In this document: in pieces, positions 40,771-40,914 of the stretch | Layout: the number at the start of each line of letters is the position of its first letter | Numbering within the stretch: position 1 is the first letter of the stretch | Source: Acidimicrobiales bacterium | Lineage (GTDB): Bacteria > Actinomycetota > Acidimicrobiia > Acidimicrobiales > SKKL01 | Assembly: GCA_007121465.1 (NCBI GenBank) | Contig: SKKL01000138.1 | Coordinates: forward strand, 1-40,914 | DNA: 40,914 nt | Direction: 5' to 3' | Position numbers and translations under genes: made by a program | Notes under the pieces: model-generated | The model's input: the letters and a program-made list of their open reading frames with translations, nothing else | The model's database searches: none | What the model was told of the DNA's origin: nothing

Positions 40771-40914
40771 CCCGGCGCTCACACCTCCCGGGTGTTCTAC
40801 GAGCAGCTCCTCGGCGTGAGCGCCGACGACACCGTGCGGTCGATGTCGGTCACCGGCACGGCAAGGCGGAAGGCTCGCATGCCTCCCCGTTGCAGCAAAG
40901 GATGGTCAGCCCGA
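40771..40914 (+). other. Window end, no supported gene
   Basis: A frame opening with GTG 40792 (VFYEQLLGVSADD) stays open to the end of the window. The first residues recall a J-domain or VOC start, but the following residues (TVRSMSVTGTARRKAR) fit neither. It may be the 5' end of a gene cut by the window, or noise. Confidence 0.2.

Noticed and set aside
40792-40914. J-domain-like start FYEQLLGVSADD
   Set aside because: The homology stops after about 12 residues, no HPD motif follows, and the window ends; too little to call.

Overview
The window is 40.9 kb of high-GC DNA from an actinobacterium. I infer a member or relative of the Acidimicrobiia, though no rRNA or marker search was possible. 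The grounds are the strong GC bias at third codon positions, many GTG starts, an OtsB1-type three-domain trehalose protein like mycobacterial Rv2006, a duplicated-tail ribosome hibernation factor like Rv0079, and -10 boxes of the form TAnnnT sitting 7-8 nt before start codons (probable leaderless mRNAs). Coding density is very high. No rRNA, tRNA, CRISPR array, IS element or integrase was seen.

Layout. 0-8.7 kb: the 3' part of a single-pass membrane protein, an acyl-CoA dehydrogenase, divergent cysS and valS, an MscS channel, and a two-gene encapsulin operon (encapsulated ferritin cargo plus shell). 8.7-12.5 kb: two overlapping CNNM/CorC (DUF21-CBS) membrane proteins and a divergent UPF0104/LPG-synthase-like membrane protein. 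12.5-29 kb: a catabolic region with an acyl-CoA synthetase, two SDRs, a second acyl-CoA dehydrogenase, a carboxylesterase, an alpha/beta hydrolase, a transglutaminase-like protein, a diiron ferritin-like protein, a TetR regulator, two Baeyer-Villiger monooxygenases (one HAPMO-like, one CPDMO-like) facing each other, and a degenerate metallo-beta-lactamase-fold protein. 28.5-41 kb: a BAX inhibitor-1 homologue, a K+/H+ antiporter, the beta-PGM/T6P-phosphatase/GH65 fusion, a thiolase, a GerMN lipoprotein, a ribosome hibernation factor, a STAND-like ATPase with a C-terminal HTH, and two small hypothetical genes.

How the genes may work together. The 12.5-28.5 kb block reads as a modular route for a hydrophobic alcohol or ketone (inference): SDR oxidation to ketone, Baeyer-Villiger oxygen insertion to ester or lactone, esterase hydrolysis, CoA activation, then beta-oxidation, with a thiolase at 35 kb. 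Perfect palindromes lie in the tetR/diiron promoter region and over the likely -10 of the HAPMO-like gene. The encapsulin operon would store iron. The hibernation factor, its DosR-box-like palindrome and the trehalose enzyme suggest a stress or dormancy programme.

No wholly new system is proven here. The most unusual points are the nested operators, the structured leader of the hibernation factor, the single-chain trehalose enzyme, and a hydrolase whose homologous N-terminus lies upstream of any standard start codon.
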